Below are positions 19,693 through 30,991 of a stretch of 64,000 bases of DNA, piece after piece. The notes under the pieces are model-generated. The model worked only from the letters and a program-made list of their open reading frames with translations, was not told the origin of the DNA and searched no databases. The first letter of the stretch is position 1; the number at the start of each line of letters is the position of its first letter. The stretch comes from Carposina sasakii (lineage: Eukaryota > Arthropoda > Insecta > Lepidoptera > Carposinidae). Location: assembly GCA_014607495.2 (NCBI GenBank), contig CP053170.1, forward strand, positions 4,836,001 through 4,900,000. The letters are read 5' to 3'. The position numbers and the translations under genes were made by a program.

Positions 19693-21093
19693 TGGTTAAC
19701 GATGCGTATATAATTTTAATATTTTAATATGATTTTCAGTATTTGCATAGATGTCTTAACGTAGCTGCTTATTTGACTATAATATCTGCTATAAACAAAT
19801 TTTTACATATGCAGATATAGGAGGAAATGTGCGGGTAGATTGACATTTGTAAAATTGCAAGTTTTTTTTCAAATTACGACGAACAAAAAACTAATATCTA
19901 CTTAGTAGAAAAGTCACGATACGGCAAATACATTGCAAGTAAGTAAGTTTAACGAAATATTTTTTATTGAAATTGCACAAAAATAGATAGAATAATTTAA
20001 TAGCAATCATAGTGTAAGAGCTGTTGTCACATAATGAACACATAATATTTTGAAAATTTGTATAAGTATATGCTTAATATTTTCCTACGAGAATAGGAAG
20101 TTAAATTACATAATTTTCCCCATTTTTATCAATCGGCAAAGAAACATTTAGAGAAAAGTGCTAAACTGTTATGTGGCCATCTTGGATTCGTTCCAAAATT
20201 CACGGAAGTTTCATTGACGCTTTCGCAAGTGAAGAGAGATTTTAATACCTACCTAGTTTCTTAGAAACGGGGAAATGTAAACAAATACGTATGAACTCAT
20301 TCAGTGTGACACTAATTTTGATTAAGTTGTTTGCGAGAGAACACTGGAATTTGTTAGTGACATAATTGAACGATTTTGGAACGGGTGTTTATTATAGTTT
20401 GGGCTTAATTCATTTTCGGTGTACCTGTAAGTTTAATTAATAGAGTAAAGAAGATTTTTTTTTATTTTTATTTAAAATTTATTTAAAATGATTTCCTTTT
20501 TTATTTTATTCACGTTTGGATGTCAACACGCGACATTGGCAAAGTCTCCGCGTAAGCGAGAGAGAGACGCCATATCGCAAAATTGAATTGTTTTACTCTT
20601 TATTTTTAGGAAAAACTGAGTGTTTGTTATTCTCGAATTTTACCTATACATTGTAAAACCATCACAAACTAGGTGTGCTTAGTATGAAAAATAAGAATCG
20701 TTACGTTCGAATACGTTCATATCTGTAATGGAATCGCTAAGTTTATTATGAAATACCGTATAAACGGCATACTACCCTGTAAAAATGAACCTAGCACGTA
20801 AATTCAGTAAAATATCATGGAAGACCTTAGGGAGACAGTCGCAGGTTGTCGTCTCGTGTAAATAAACGATATGCTTTTACATCTTGATGTGGTACAAGAG
20901 GCAAGAGATTGGAGGCATGGTGTGTACATACAATTTACTAGAATACGTCAACTGCATCACCTTCTAGATGTGGTATGGTATACATAGTATGGTAAAACGG
21001 GCTTGTTTCCGCAACTCGACGACTATGTGCCTATTTTGCGTAACCTTTGAGATATGTTGTTTTGTAAGTCACTGATAAATTTACATCTGTCCC
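19693..21093. other. Stretch without recognised gene
   Basis: Mostly unique A+T-rich sequence. GGCCATCTTGGAT near 20173 and CATTCAGTGTGAC near 20298 resemble promoter words, and CTGTAAGTTT near 20426 resembles a weak splice donor. The set is not convincing enough to call a transcript. Confidence 0.3.
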
Positions 21094-21210
21094 CGCTCCC
21101 TGATTACGTAACGCACCTCGCCTCTCACCGCCCCGCGCACACACACATTCTCAATTTTCGCTATCGCGCGGCTTCGGCTTTGCTATTGCTTTTACGTAAT
21201 CAGGGGGCGG
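21094..21210. mobile_element. GATTACGTAAAAGC fold-back MITE, short copy
   Basis: Starts CTCCCTGATTACGTAACGC and ends TGCTTTTACGTAATCAGGGG. The right arm carries CTATCGCGCGGCTTCGGC, as in the copy at 60021-60211. Most of the left arm is lost. Confidence 0.65.
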
Positions 21211-21596
21211 TACTGTCAAAATAATGTATCGCCGCGTCTTGTAACTTCCTACTCCTCATAAACCTCACGACTGCGCGTCCCCCTACAGTTTTGCATCGAG
21301 AGCGACCGCGGCTGCATTATTCACCGACTACTCTGTTTACCTGCATTCGTAAACTTACTATTTCGACGGCGAATTTAAATGCCAATGTAATATACAAATA
21401 TTATTCCTAGTTTAATATTCAAATGCGGCTACTGAAATATATTTTGCTGTCACTTTATTTCTTTAGGAAATATTGTTATTTCAAAATACTGCTACTGCGC
21501 TATTGTGTTATTTATCTAACTATAGATATAAGTATTTAATTTTATTAAGCGTTACTATTGGGAAGATCAAATTTCCATCGAGGATCGCTCACCACC

Positions 21597-21783
21597 GGCC
21601 CCCTTATTACCTAACTAGCAGAAGCAAAGCGAGAGCGAAAATTTCACAAAAATCGCTGATTGTCAAATTCGTATTACGGAAAACGAATTTCAAAGGAACT
21701 TTGACATTTCAAGGCGAATATTGTACAATTTTCGCTATCGCTTTGCTTCGGATTTGCTATTGCTTTTACGTAATCAGGGGGCG
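21597..21783 (+). mobile_element. GATTACGTAAAAGC fold-back MITE
   Basis: Starts GCCCCCTTATTACCTAAC and ends GCTTTTACGTAATCAGGGGG. Internal words TTCGTATTACGG, TTTCAAAGGAACTTTG and TTCAAGGCGAATATTG match 32991-33181, and 22240-22419 in reverse. The open frame over it (21473-21829) is chance. Confidence 0.75.
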
Positions 21784-21789
21784 GGCTTG

Positions 21790-21905
21790 CTTGGAACTGG
21801 CTTCTCGTAGCGACTGTAGTGGCTTGTGATCGTGCGTGACCATGAGTCGGCAGATCCGAGGATCAGCGGAGGGTATAGGACCCGGTGGTGGGTGAGCCCT
21901 CGATG
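21790..21905 (+). repeat. Retroposon X, partial copy
   Basis: CTTCTCGTAGCGACTGTAG, GGCAGATCCGAGGATCAG and CCGGTGGTGGGTGAGCCC match the body of the repeat at 43242-43433, 53797-53998 and 54131-54236. Both ends are missing. It abuts the fold-back MITE. Confidence 0.6.
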
Positions 21906-21944
21906 GAGCTATAGGTAGATTTAAGGTTTGCGTAGGATAATACC

Positions 21945-22085
21945 AAGTCGTACTCTTATTCTTATTCTTTATTGGACACAAAACATAATAATAAATACAA
22001 AGAAATTTACAAACGGAATGCATACAAAGGCGTGCTTATCTCTGCAAGAGATTTCTTCCAGCATATCAGAACTCTTTAAATTTTC
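21945..22085 (-). repeat. LINE 3' end
   Basis: In reverse this carries the same GGAAGAAATCTC, AAGCACGCCTTTG and CAATAAAGAATAAG block as 2357-2460. Small frames on both strands are chance. Confidence 0.5.
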
Positions 22086-22149
22086 AGTTAATTTGCCTGA
22101 AATTGGTCTCCTGTACTGATGTGGGCCACTAAAATAGGTAGGTAGGTAC

Positions 22150-22215
22150 ATCAGCTGCAAGTCCTTCCGTGCACACTGTAAAACTCAAGGACGTTCTCTC
22201 AGAGGATGAGCTAAC
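22150..22215 (+). repeat. Fragment of the CATCAGCTGCATCTCC repeat family
   Basis: CATCAGCTGCAAGTCCTTCC and CGTTCTCTCAGAGGATGAGC match the family described at 13350-13595. Confidence 0.5.
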
Positions 22216-22239
22216 TAGTGACTGAGAATCTTCAGTTCT

Positions 22240-22419
22240 GCCCCCTGATTATGTAAAAGCAATAGCAAAGCCGAAGCAAAGCGATAGCGAAAATTGTACA
22301 ATATTCGCCTTGAAATGTTAAAGTTCCTTTGAAATTTATTTTACGTAAGATAAGCAATCAGCGATTTTTGTACAATTTTCGCTATCGCTTTGCTTTTGCT
22401 AGTTAGTTAATAAGGGGGC
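22240..22419 (-). mobile_element. GATTACGTAAAAGC fold-back MITE
   Basis: Reverse copy of the family at 21597-21783. Starts GCCCCCTGATTATGTAAAAG and ends TTAGTTAATAAGGGGGC. The two copies lie in opposite orientation about 460 bp apart. Confidence 0.75.
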
Positions 22420-23156
22420 TGGCTACCCTCTATATTAAGAACATAGCCGGTGTATATGTACGTACCTACCTACTTATGTTTTTAAGTTGAATAAGTTTAA
22501 TTTCCTCCATAAGTCGAACCAAGTAAGTATTTCACAATGACATCCAGTTTATCCCTACATACCTACCTACGTAGTCGCTTTCACGAATAAATTTATTTGT
22601 GTACCGCATAACTGAAACTTTTCAATAACTTATATAATTATGGGAGATAAAGTCTGACAGTAATTATGTCCTGCAGGAAAAGCACCTGTGCCCGACCCTT
22701 AGGGTCTTAGTTACGTTGACTTACAATAGCTTCTGCAAATAGATTGGCTATAAAGTGTGTAGGCTATTATAAAAATAGAATTTGAACTCTATTTGATAAA
22801 AAAAGCTAGGTACTTTCAATGGTGAAATTGGCAAACATCCAGCTATTTATAGAAGTTTGGTTTTTCGTATTAATGTATACCTACCTATTTCATTGTTATC
22901 TTGTGTTAGCGATCTCTCAAAGTTCAAATAGATATCAGACGTCTTCAATAGGCATTGTTTGTTCAATTCATCATCATTCATTCTGATGTCTAATATCCAT
23001 ATAATTAATCGCTTACTCAAGATTGAGTCACACTCAAGCATTGTAAAATAGCTCTTATGTTACAGAGAACAAAGTTCTACTATGCATCTCTAATCTGAGT
23101 GTCCAATAGGGAAATTTACGACTGAGAATACAAGCGTAAGCTAATCTTTACATTTA
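22420..23156. other. Stretch without recognised feature
   Basis: No gene or repeat recognised. Confidence 0.35.
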
Positions 23157-23370
23157 TTAGTGGACGCCCGCGAAATCGTCCTCGTGAGGGGGCATTGAAC
23201 CCGTGCGAAGCCGGGACGTGTTCCTAGTTATACATATAAACGTTCCTCTTGAATCACTCTATCTGTTTAAGAAACTGCATCAAAATCCGCTGCGTAGTTT
23301 GAAAGATCTAAGCATACATAGGGACAGACAGACAGTGAGAAGCGACATTGTTTTATAAAATGTAGTGATT
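23157..23370 (-). repeat. Helitron-like or composite repeat fragment
   Basis: Begins TTAGTGGACGCCCGCG as reversed Lep1 copies do, then switches to CGTGCGAAGCCGGGACG and CATAGGGACAGACAGACAG, words of another dispersed repeat. It looks like one repeat fused to or nested in another. Confidence 0.45.
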
Positions 23371-24664
23371 ATATTAACTTGTTTTTGCTGGGTACCTTGC
23401 ACGGCTTATGGGATTTTTGCAATTTTTTTTCCCTAATACAGCTTTATGGAACTATGTAATTTTCTATCGAGCTTAGCTAAAACTACTTCCGATAACTGCA
23501 GTGTTCAAATGACTAAACTAACAGTTGTAGACTGAGAGCTGTTGTATTAAAAGAACTAAAGTTGTATAACATAGCTATAAGAAATAATGAGAAACAATCT
23601 TTCAAATAAAAATAGACTAGACTGAAGCCAACGTGAAAATAGTGAAATTCATGAGAAGTATTTAGGTTGGTAAGTTTGTCTTGAACCTAATACGAGTATC
23701 AATGAAACCAATTAACCTATTTCAATAATAACAATATGACCTCAGAAGAATGATTTCTTGCAAGTTTTTGTAAAAAGCCACATCGAAAGCAATAACACGG
23801 ATAATGTTAGTGTACTGTACGGTTACTGTAGACACGTCAATAAACTTGTTAGAAATCGAATTCAATTGAGATCTTACCTCTGCCGTAGCCTAATTCAGTA
23901 CGCTGAGTGTGAGTTTTTAATTCAAACTCGATCGCGTAAACGTTAAGTGGTCAACCAATTAAATAAATACATAGTGTCATTTTTTACCCGTTTAAACAAT
24001 ATGTTAAAATACAGTATAAAACATTCAACTATAGATTTTTTGTATTCAGCTGTTAATAACATAATATTAGTAAACCTAAATATAGAACATAATGTCGTCA
24101 AGATTGTTTTTTTTTTCAAGGTACTCGTACCGCTGCAAATCTACCCAGAGATTTTCCAACTTCACAGAAGATATTATAATGCACAATATGCGCAACACAA
24201 TGCACTCTTTATTGATGTGACCGAAGAGAGATCAATACAGGATTAAAAATACTAACATACTAGGTATACTTACTGACTTAAAATTGTAGTTTATTACCAG
24301 AATCTTACCAATTTTGCAAATATTTATTTACTACAAGTTACACAAAAACTTATTGCCTCTCAGTCTATAAATCGGGACTCGCAATTTGGCACTGCCCTTT
24401 GCATGTACGAACTGGGCCGAATTCGGAAGCGTTCGTAAAACACTGGGTACGAGGCAATCGACCCTAATGTCCGGTCTAACTGAACCTTTATAATTGCTTA
24501 TAAAACAAGCCGTTTGCAACCCTGCTGCTAAAACATAAGGATTATGTTGTAGCAAGGGTAAGTAAAAGGGATGTAGGTACATTTTGTGATTTGACAAGAA
24601 GTATATATTATGTCTGTTGTAACTTTTTTAAAGTGTAATTAATTAAGTTTAAAAAATCAAGCTG
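23371..24664. other. Stretch without recognised gene
   Basis: Frames of 62, 99 and 88 codons (23758-23946, 23947-24246, reverse 24331-24597) have no recognisable motifs. I see no repeat pattern. Confidence 0.35.
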
Positions 24665-24800
24665 ATACATGGCTGTGTTTCCAATAAATGAAGCCAGAAC
24701 TGCAGGGTCGCGAAGGACATCCTACAGCCACGTTTAGCAGAGCGGGGTTAAATACTAAATATCAGTGACAAGTTGCGAGCTCATCTCATCGCCTGAGAGA
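24665..24800 (-). repeat. Copy of the CATCAGCTGCATCTCC repeat family, 3' half
   Basis: AGCCAGAACTGCAGGGTCG, AGGACATCCTACAGCCACG and CTCATCGCCTGAGAGACC are the reverse of the 3' half of 13350-13595. Confidence 0.55.
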
Positions 24801-24904
24801 CCGCCCCATTCTTTTTTACTTTTGATTTTTTAACTCCATATTGAGTCCATATTATGTATAGGTAGGTACTACGCGAAATAAAAATTTTAATTACAAGAGT
24901 AGAT

Positions 24905-25025
24905 ACCTTATTCTTATTCTTTATTGCACATACACAAAAATAAATATGGCATACAACATAAAAGAAGAAATGCATGTACAATGGCAAGCCTATACTACTC
25001 TACCAGAGATCTCTTCCAGCAAGCC
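24905..25025 (-). repeat. LINE 3' end
   Basis: Reverse copy of the block at 2357-2460: TTCTTTATTGCACATACAC to GAGATCTCTTCCAGCAAGCC. Confidence 0.5.
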
Positions 25026-25413
25026 AAGCAAGTAAAGAAAAATAGTTAACAAACAGGGTAATATGTGCAATTAAACAAATTCTAAGAAACTATATAACTA
25101 CATTGAGAAAAAAAAGGAGAGAAACAAATGACAGCATATTCAAACAATGGATAGGTAGTGATCTTCAGCTATTTCTCTAAATGTGCCTATACTCGTATGT
25201 GAACTTATTAAATATATTTAAGTCGCTGAATAAAAAATATAAACTACTTACCAATAACAAAAACAGATTAGGTGTACATAGGTACATGCCTGAGTAAGAT
25301 TTTGTGGTGTTCTAACGTAAAATGGAAGAAGTTAATTGTTACGAGTACTTAAAATATTTAAATATCATTGGTAGATAATGAAAATTAAGAAAAAAAACGT
25401 TCTGCTACCTACA
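25026..25413. other. A+T-rich stretch without feature
   Basis: No gene or repeat recognised. Confidence 0.35.
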
Positions 25414-25448
25414 AAAAACTAGTTGGGTTTTTAACCCAACTAGTTTTT
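25414..25448. repeat. Perfect 16-bp hairpin with 3-nt loop
   Basis: AAAAACTAGTTGGGTT (25414-25429), loop TTT, then its exact complement AACCCAACTAGTTTTT (25433-25448). No flanking duplication seen. Function unknown. Confidence 0.8.
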
Positions 25449-26325
25449 CAAATTCATCACGTATTCGCTTCAAAAGTTATAGTTTGCAGCTTTATCGGTT
25501 TTTTCATTCTGACAGTTGAGTTTTTTTCCACAAATATTGGTCGTTTCAAATTCACACCGCGCACTTAGTTCTTTTTTTTAAATGAAAAATGTCACGAACT
25601 TTGCTTTTTCCAGTACCTGCGCAAATTGTAGATATTCGTAGGTTTTCATGCTAACCTATCTATACATTTTGTACAAGCCACTGTGATATTTTATTGACCT
25701 TCACTGAAAATACCATGTCGCTTGGTTGAATGAGTGACATACCTGAAACAAAATAAATTATAATTAGTCAAATGTATGGATACAAAAAATTTGCGGCAGT
25801 AGGCTCACTCCTTACTACGTGGGACTTAATAGGCTAAGTGGTGATAAGTGGGTGTGTAAATTGCACACTTCTGCCCAAACTCTTTGGGGGTAATGGGCGT
25901 AACTATATGTATGTAAGTATGTATAACCTTTCTTTTATAAAACAAAGATGATATCATAAATACAAACCATAAATAACTGTCTAAAAATAGGTAACAAAAA
26001 GCAATGTAAATGAAAATTATTCAATTTGCCACTGACTGAAATATTGAGTAGAATAATATTTGAGCTTCCAACCCTTTCTAAAGGGGTTTGTGGGCCTTTG
26101 ATATTGAATATCGTATAACGATGTTATTTATAATATGTTATTTTAAGGTTGGGTAAGACTCTTGGTGGTTTAGGGATCCAAAGTCAACCTCACCTGGCGG
26201 TGATGCACATTGACTGATAGGCAGCTAACGGATGAGGCTCTGGTGTTAACAACCTTTTTTGAACGAAATGTTTCCCGGTTTTTCTGATATTTATTTGTAC
26301 ATTCCCAACTGTACTTATCATTATA
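25449..26325. other. Stretch without recognised gene
   Basis: No coding pattern. Words near 25860-25925 (CTTTGGGGGTAATGG, TATGTATGTAAGTATG) may be a decayed SINE end. Confidence 0.3.
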
Positions 26326-26456
26326 TTATCGGTCACCAACCCGCCTGTTCAGAGTGTTGAATATGGGCAAAAACCCCCCTATGCAGTAAGCCTTGTAGCG
26401 TGCAAAGGAGGAGGCCTACGTCCAGCAGTGGACTGCAATGGGCTAATATGATGATG
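26326..26456 (+). mobile_element. Short RTE derivative, plus strand, 5'-truncated
   Basis: CGGTCACCAACCCGCCTG (RTE 5' part) joined through GCAAAAACCCCCCTATGCAG to GGAGGAGGCCTACGTCCAGC and a short ATGATG tail. Same 5'/3' junction as the copies at 380-640 and 1826-2070. Confidence 0.7.
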
Positions 26457-27224
26457 TGTGATGATTATTGAGTAGGTATGTTTAATTGAGAAAATAAGAA
26501 ATTATTGACTAAATTATTTATTATTTCATTTCTATCTTAATTAAATGACTGTTTTAAATTCTTCTTATCTGTAATCGTTAGAAGATAAATGTTATGTGTA
26601 ATTTAACAAAAAGATTTTCATATCACTATATACATCCTGTATTACAATATAGTAAAATAGATAAGTCAGTTTGTCAGAACCATATTCCTTATTATTTCCG
26701 TAATTTTTTCTAAAAGTTTGCACCTGAGTTTTGCCGCCACAATAAAAAAACTTTGCTCCAATATATTAAAGTGTGAAAAGAAATAAATCAATAGCTACAA
26801 ATAAAATATCATTGCGGTGCGGATAAACAACTTGGTCTCTTTTGAAGTTAATAAAAACAAATAGACGGTTTCCAAGATACGGGATTTTAGTGCTTACTTT
26901 TAGAGGGCGAAGACACAGTTTTATTTGCTGTGTTAGTTAGACATCCGTTGGCTACACACGGTTCTGTGGCATTCGTAGCAAAAATAAATTAAGAGCTATC
27001 AGGGTAATTTATACCTTTTGCAAAATTATGTATATAAGACATTTTTCATTTACCTACTCGTACCTATGGATTAAATTTGTAAAATCATATCTTTATCCCG
27101 AAGGGGTAGACAAGTACTGCAGACACTAGCAGGAAAGTGCAGTAAAGTAAAATAATAAAAAAACATGATGTATTAAGGTCTTATTTTTTATTGTATACAC
27201 AGAGCATCAACAATTAAAGAAAAT
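26457..27224. other. Stretch without recognised feature
   Basis: No gene or clear repeat recognised. Confidence 0.35.
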
Positions 27225-27341
27225 TAATAAGTAAAATTATTAATAAAGAAATGGAAAAAATTCCTCACCCGGGTGGGAATCGAACCCACGACCTCTGCAT
27301 TCCGCGTGCCAGCGCTCTCACCACTGAGCCACCGGGTCAAT
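27225..27341 (-). repeat. tRNA-like retroposon with A and B boxes
   Basis: Read on the minus strand: GACCCGGTGGCTCAGTGG (A box) and GGGTTCGATTCCCACC (B box), with acceptor-like ends ACCCGG and CCGGGT that can pair. The anticodon arm is poor: a loop CGCGGAA would lack the usual T33 and the stem has a mismatch. The conserved tail AATTTTTTCCATTTC also occurs at 19608-19692, so this is a repeat derived from a tRNA and probably not a working gene. Confidence 0.6.
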
Positions 27342-27435
27342 TGCTCGGATGACGAATTTTACCATCTCTTTTTGAAATTACATTATTGGAAACATTATAA
27401 TAAGTATTTAATTTAAGTATATTTATTATAAGTAT

Positions 27436-27683
27436 TTAAGGCTCGAGCACACCGGATGCGTGTGCGTGCACGTAAGCGTAGACGTATACGTACCTCTGAG
27501 TTTAATGTATGAAACTGTCACCGCTTGACGTCTATGCTTACGTCTACGCATACGCATGCGGTCTGCCCGTGCCTATACAGTTCCATACTTTACAGCTCAG
27601 CGGTACATGCACGTCTACGCTTACGTGCACGCACGGATGCGTGTGCGTGCTCTGATGCGTGTGTGGGTCTGCTCGAGCCTTTA
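27436..27683. mobile_element. Harbinger-like palindromic MITE, TTA target, second copy
   Basis: The element 27439-27680 starts AGGCTCGAGCACACCGGATG and ends CTGCTCGAGCCT with TTA on both sides (27436-27438, 27681-27683). It has the same three-arm layout as 15427-15645. The right end holds an extra GATGCGTGTG repetition. The open frame 27525-27863 runs through it by chance. Confidence 0.85.
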
Positions 27684-29559
27684 TTACGTCAAAAACATGG
27701 TATAATACAGTTATTATATCAGATACACGTTTCGAAAAATATGATTCTTTTTGCGCTTGTTTCATTATTTGGTTTGAATATTTTATTTAGTTTTTCGACA
27801 ACGTGTTATTACCAAAAATTATACAAAAAAAAAAATACCCGCCAGTTATATTCCATTTTATAGCCAGAATACAGATTTAATATTGTAAAAATGCGTAGTA
27901 CCTAAACTGCTGGCCAAAGTAACCAGCACTAAGTAGACCACGAAATCCCAGACATAAGTCGCTAAAGTCCCAAAGGTCGAAAGGGTTAAGAAACTAGATA
28001 GGTAGTTGTTTTTCACTGACATCCATTGTCCCATTCTTTGGGAGCCATTCTAAGGGTAAGGGAAGATTTCTTAAGATAGTGTCATTTTGTATGGGGGAAT
28101 TCGAAAATAGGTAGCGTTAGTTGAGCAAGCCTCTTGTTTGTTTGTTTCTATTTTGGGTTATTTGTCGCAGTATATTTTATATTTCTGTTGGTACCTACTA
28201 GCTAAACATAGATAAAAATCTTCATTATTATCTATCTATACAAATGTAGCTCTATTTTATTTCAATTTATTACCTACGTAATCTTTCTCCGTACAAACTT
28301 TACGAATGTAAATTGGACGGGAATAAGGAAAATAATATAATTAATTAAACTACACGAAAACGAACTTCTTAATTAGTCTTAGATAAAGAATTTTCTGTGT
28401 TCCTTTTTAACTTTGAATGTAAAATATCAAATAGTTTAATCAATGAATTGACTGTAGTCCATTATATTTTAAGACAGATAAAAATGTCGTTTCCCTACCT
28501 ACCTTATTAGCAAAAGCGGTAGTAGGTACCCCAAGTAATGGAGCGCAAGCTCCGAAAATAAGAAAGAGGCTATCTTTTTAAAAACGGCGATATAAAGGGT
28601 TTCATCGTCCATAAAGAAGTAGATAACTGTAACCGTGAAAAACCGTAATAAAAACACAATTACTCAGGAATTTTCATCATCATGGCCGACTTAATTTTGA
28701 CTGAAATATCAAACTGCTGTAAAATTTGCGTAAAGTTGGTGTTACCGAACTTTATTATTATTGCAGGGTTTGAAAATTAAATTTATTTGTAAAGCACGGA
28801 CGCGGGTTACGAAGAAATGCGTACAATGACCCCGTCTATATTTATAATACCTATAACTCATACATAAAATGTTGCCGGTGAGTAAGTACATAGCCACGTT
28901 TATATAATTATTATGATAATGAAGCGATGGACTGTTTTTACAATTTTCACGTTGTAAATGACAAAGTTCGTAATTGCTGTTACGTAATACTCGTATGTAC
29001 GAATTTTGTAAGCGATCAGCTAATTCTAAAATTGCTAGAAATGTAATAGCTATGCAAATGTTCTGTTTACTGTTGATTTAACCATATATAACTTCGATAT
29101 AGCTAGTTAGATACACAGTTATCTTGAATAGCATTGTCAGGCTCAACAAGACTCCATTCCTTTTTAGAAAATATAGAATGCTCATGTCTCAGTTGAATTC
29201 TTAAGTTAGACCGATACATAGACCATAGGAATAAGCTATAAGTATATGGTTACAAATCGTACCAAATCAAGGTAAGAATTTAATTACTGTAGTAAAGCAG
29301 AAATACCCAGTTTTATAACAGCATATTATTATGTATAAAAAAGTAAAAATAAACCGATTTAAACTAACAAATAGCTAGCTTTGCTCGTAAAATGCATATA
29401 CTCGTAGTGGTCAGTCTAGAAAATCTCGGAACATTTATTTTTTATAAACACAAGAAAAGTTTTATATTTTACCCCGGTAGTGCTAATTCAGCTGTGGGTA
29501 TACTAAAACCACAAAATATACATATTGCAAATAAAGGGAACATTTCTAAATCAACCCTA
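27684..29559. other. Longest stretch without any recognised element
   Basis: 1.9 kb of A+T-rich, apparently unique sequence. No frame, RNA signature or repeat recognised. Confidence 0.35.
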
Positions 29560-29834
29560 TACAGGGTGTAACAGAAAGGGTATGTTAAGCGAAAAGCTAT
29601 GTAAATATTTCCATATATAAATTCCATTATGTAAATGTTTCCAAAATTTCAGACTCAAATTCACATTTATATTTTTCCAGATAGTATGAAGAATTCCGAA
29701 ACAACTCAGGAATGTCCATACAATCTTGAAAAATAAAAATATGATTTCGAGTCTCAAATTTTGGAAATAGGATCTCTATAGTGGGCTATTTACATAGCTT
29801 TTCGCTTAACATACCCTTTCTGTTACACCCTGTA
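29560..29834. mobile_element. MITE type I, complete, TA target
   Basis: The element 29562-29832 has nearly perfect 45-bp inverted ends. The left starts CAGGGTGTAACAGAAAGGG and runs to AGCTATGTAAAT; the right is its inverse. TA flanks both sides. An inner repeat pair, TTTCAGACTCAAAT and TTTCGAGTCTCAAAT, is seen. No coding frame. The TA target suggests a Tc1/mariner-type source. Confidence 0.88.
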
Positions 29835-30190
29835 TATTTATGTCACGTGCACAATACGAACTACAGTAAGTAAGTATTATTTACCGTTCTATCCTTGCGT
29901 TACAAAAACTCATAACGGTTATAAGGGGCCATGTTGCCATAAAGAAACGGTTTATGCCTTCCCTGGCACAGACATTATGTGACCGTATAAAGAACATGTT
30001 ATTTGGATTGCAGTCACCTGTTGTGGCCCTTTTTGGGATTGATTTATGGCATATGACGGTTTGTGAGGGAAGCAATATAGTTTTGAAGATAGTGCGAAGT
30101 TAATATAGGTAGGATATTTGGATTTATCTGACTGAAGTCTGTGGTATAATAGAAGCAGGATTTCTTTTTATCGTGAATGCGAAGCCGCTA
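29835..30190. other. Stretch between MITEs
   Basis: A 64-codon reverse frame at 29881-30075 has no recognisable motif. Nothing else seen. Confidence 0.35.
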
Positions 30191-30579
30191 TACAAGGTGC
30201 TTTTCGGTCGTCAACGTTCCCGAAAACTACGGATACTCCTCATCATCACGATCATTTTTCTCCATGGAAGCATACCTGGGAAGTGTCTGGTTTCTAAAAT
30301 AGTAAGGTCCAAAGTTGCGAAAATAGACTGCGTTTTTCTGCATAAATGCACATTGACGCGTGTAGCAAGATTTTTTTCACGATAAATAATTAATATTTGT
30401 CTATGAAAAAACTAGCATAAACACTGGACACTATAAACTTCGGCCCATTAAGAAATTAATTTTTAAAAAAGAAAAAAATTGCATCATTTCCCAGCATTTT
30501 TTTTTGGCACAAACTTACTTTATTTGATGTATAGAGTACGTACCCTTCGTTAAGGGTGGCAACGAAAAAACATCCTGTA
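30191..30579 (+). mobile_element. MITE type IV, complete, TA target
   Basis: The element 30193-30577 begins CAAGGTGCTTTTCGGTCG and ends GCAACGAAAAAACATCCTG, with TA on both sides. Landmarks are TTCCCGAAAACTACGG, CATCATCACGATCATTTTTC, ATAGACTGCGTTTTTCTGC and GTACGTACCCTTCGTTAAG. Frames on both strands are internal and broken in sister copies. Confidence 0.85.
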
Positions 30580-30991
30580 TATAATATAGGCAATATGAAG
30601 GGACATCTCGCTCTATATACTAAAATAATTTTGTTCATTGTTGACCCCGTGGTTAAATGATTATGGTATATAAAAAGTATGAGGTCAGTGAAAAACTAAT
30701 TTTTACAGCTAAAGTAGGCACCTACCTAACTCAAATTGCCGCGCAATGTATTTAAATTATTCTATTGTGTATATTTCTAAACTTTTTTTTGCCTTCTATA
30801 AGATTAGTTCCTGTTTCTTAAGACGGGATAATTATTTTTAACCTCCGACAAAAAAGAGTAGTGTGTTATAAATAGAGAGGTGTGCTATATTAGACTTCAA
30901 GTTATCTTCGCTTTAAAAAGCCGTCACAGGAATGTAAACACAGTATTAAAACAGTACCCACAATCTTTTATTATTTTTGGATCTAAGTATA
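30580..30991. other. Stretch between MITEs
   Basis: No feature recognised. Confidence 0.35.

Noticed and set aside
20165..20435. GGCCATCTTGGAT, CATTCAGTGTGAC and CTGTAAGT as a host first exon
   Set aside because: Each motif is weak and the donor lacks the usual AG before GT.
23947..24246. 99-codon frame as a hypothetical gene
   Set aside because: No domain, no repeat family and typical chance composition of A+T-rich DNA.
27525..27863. 112-codon frame as a small secreted or membrane protein
   Set aside because: Its first part is a palindromic MITE and the frame is not kept in the sister copy at 15.4 kb.
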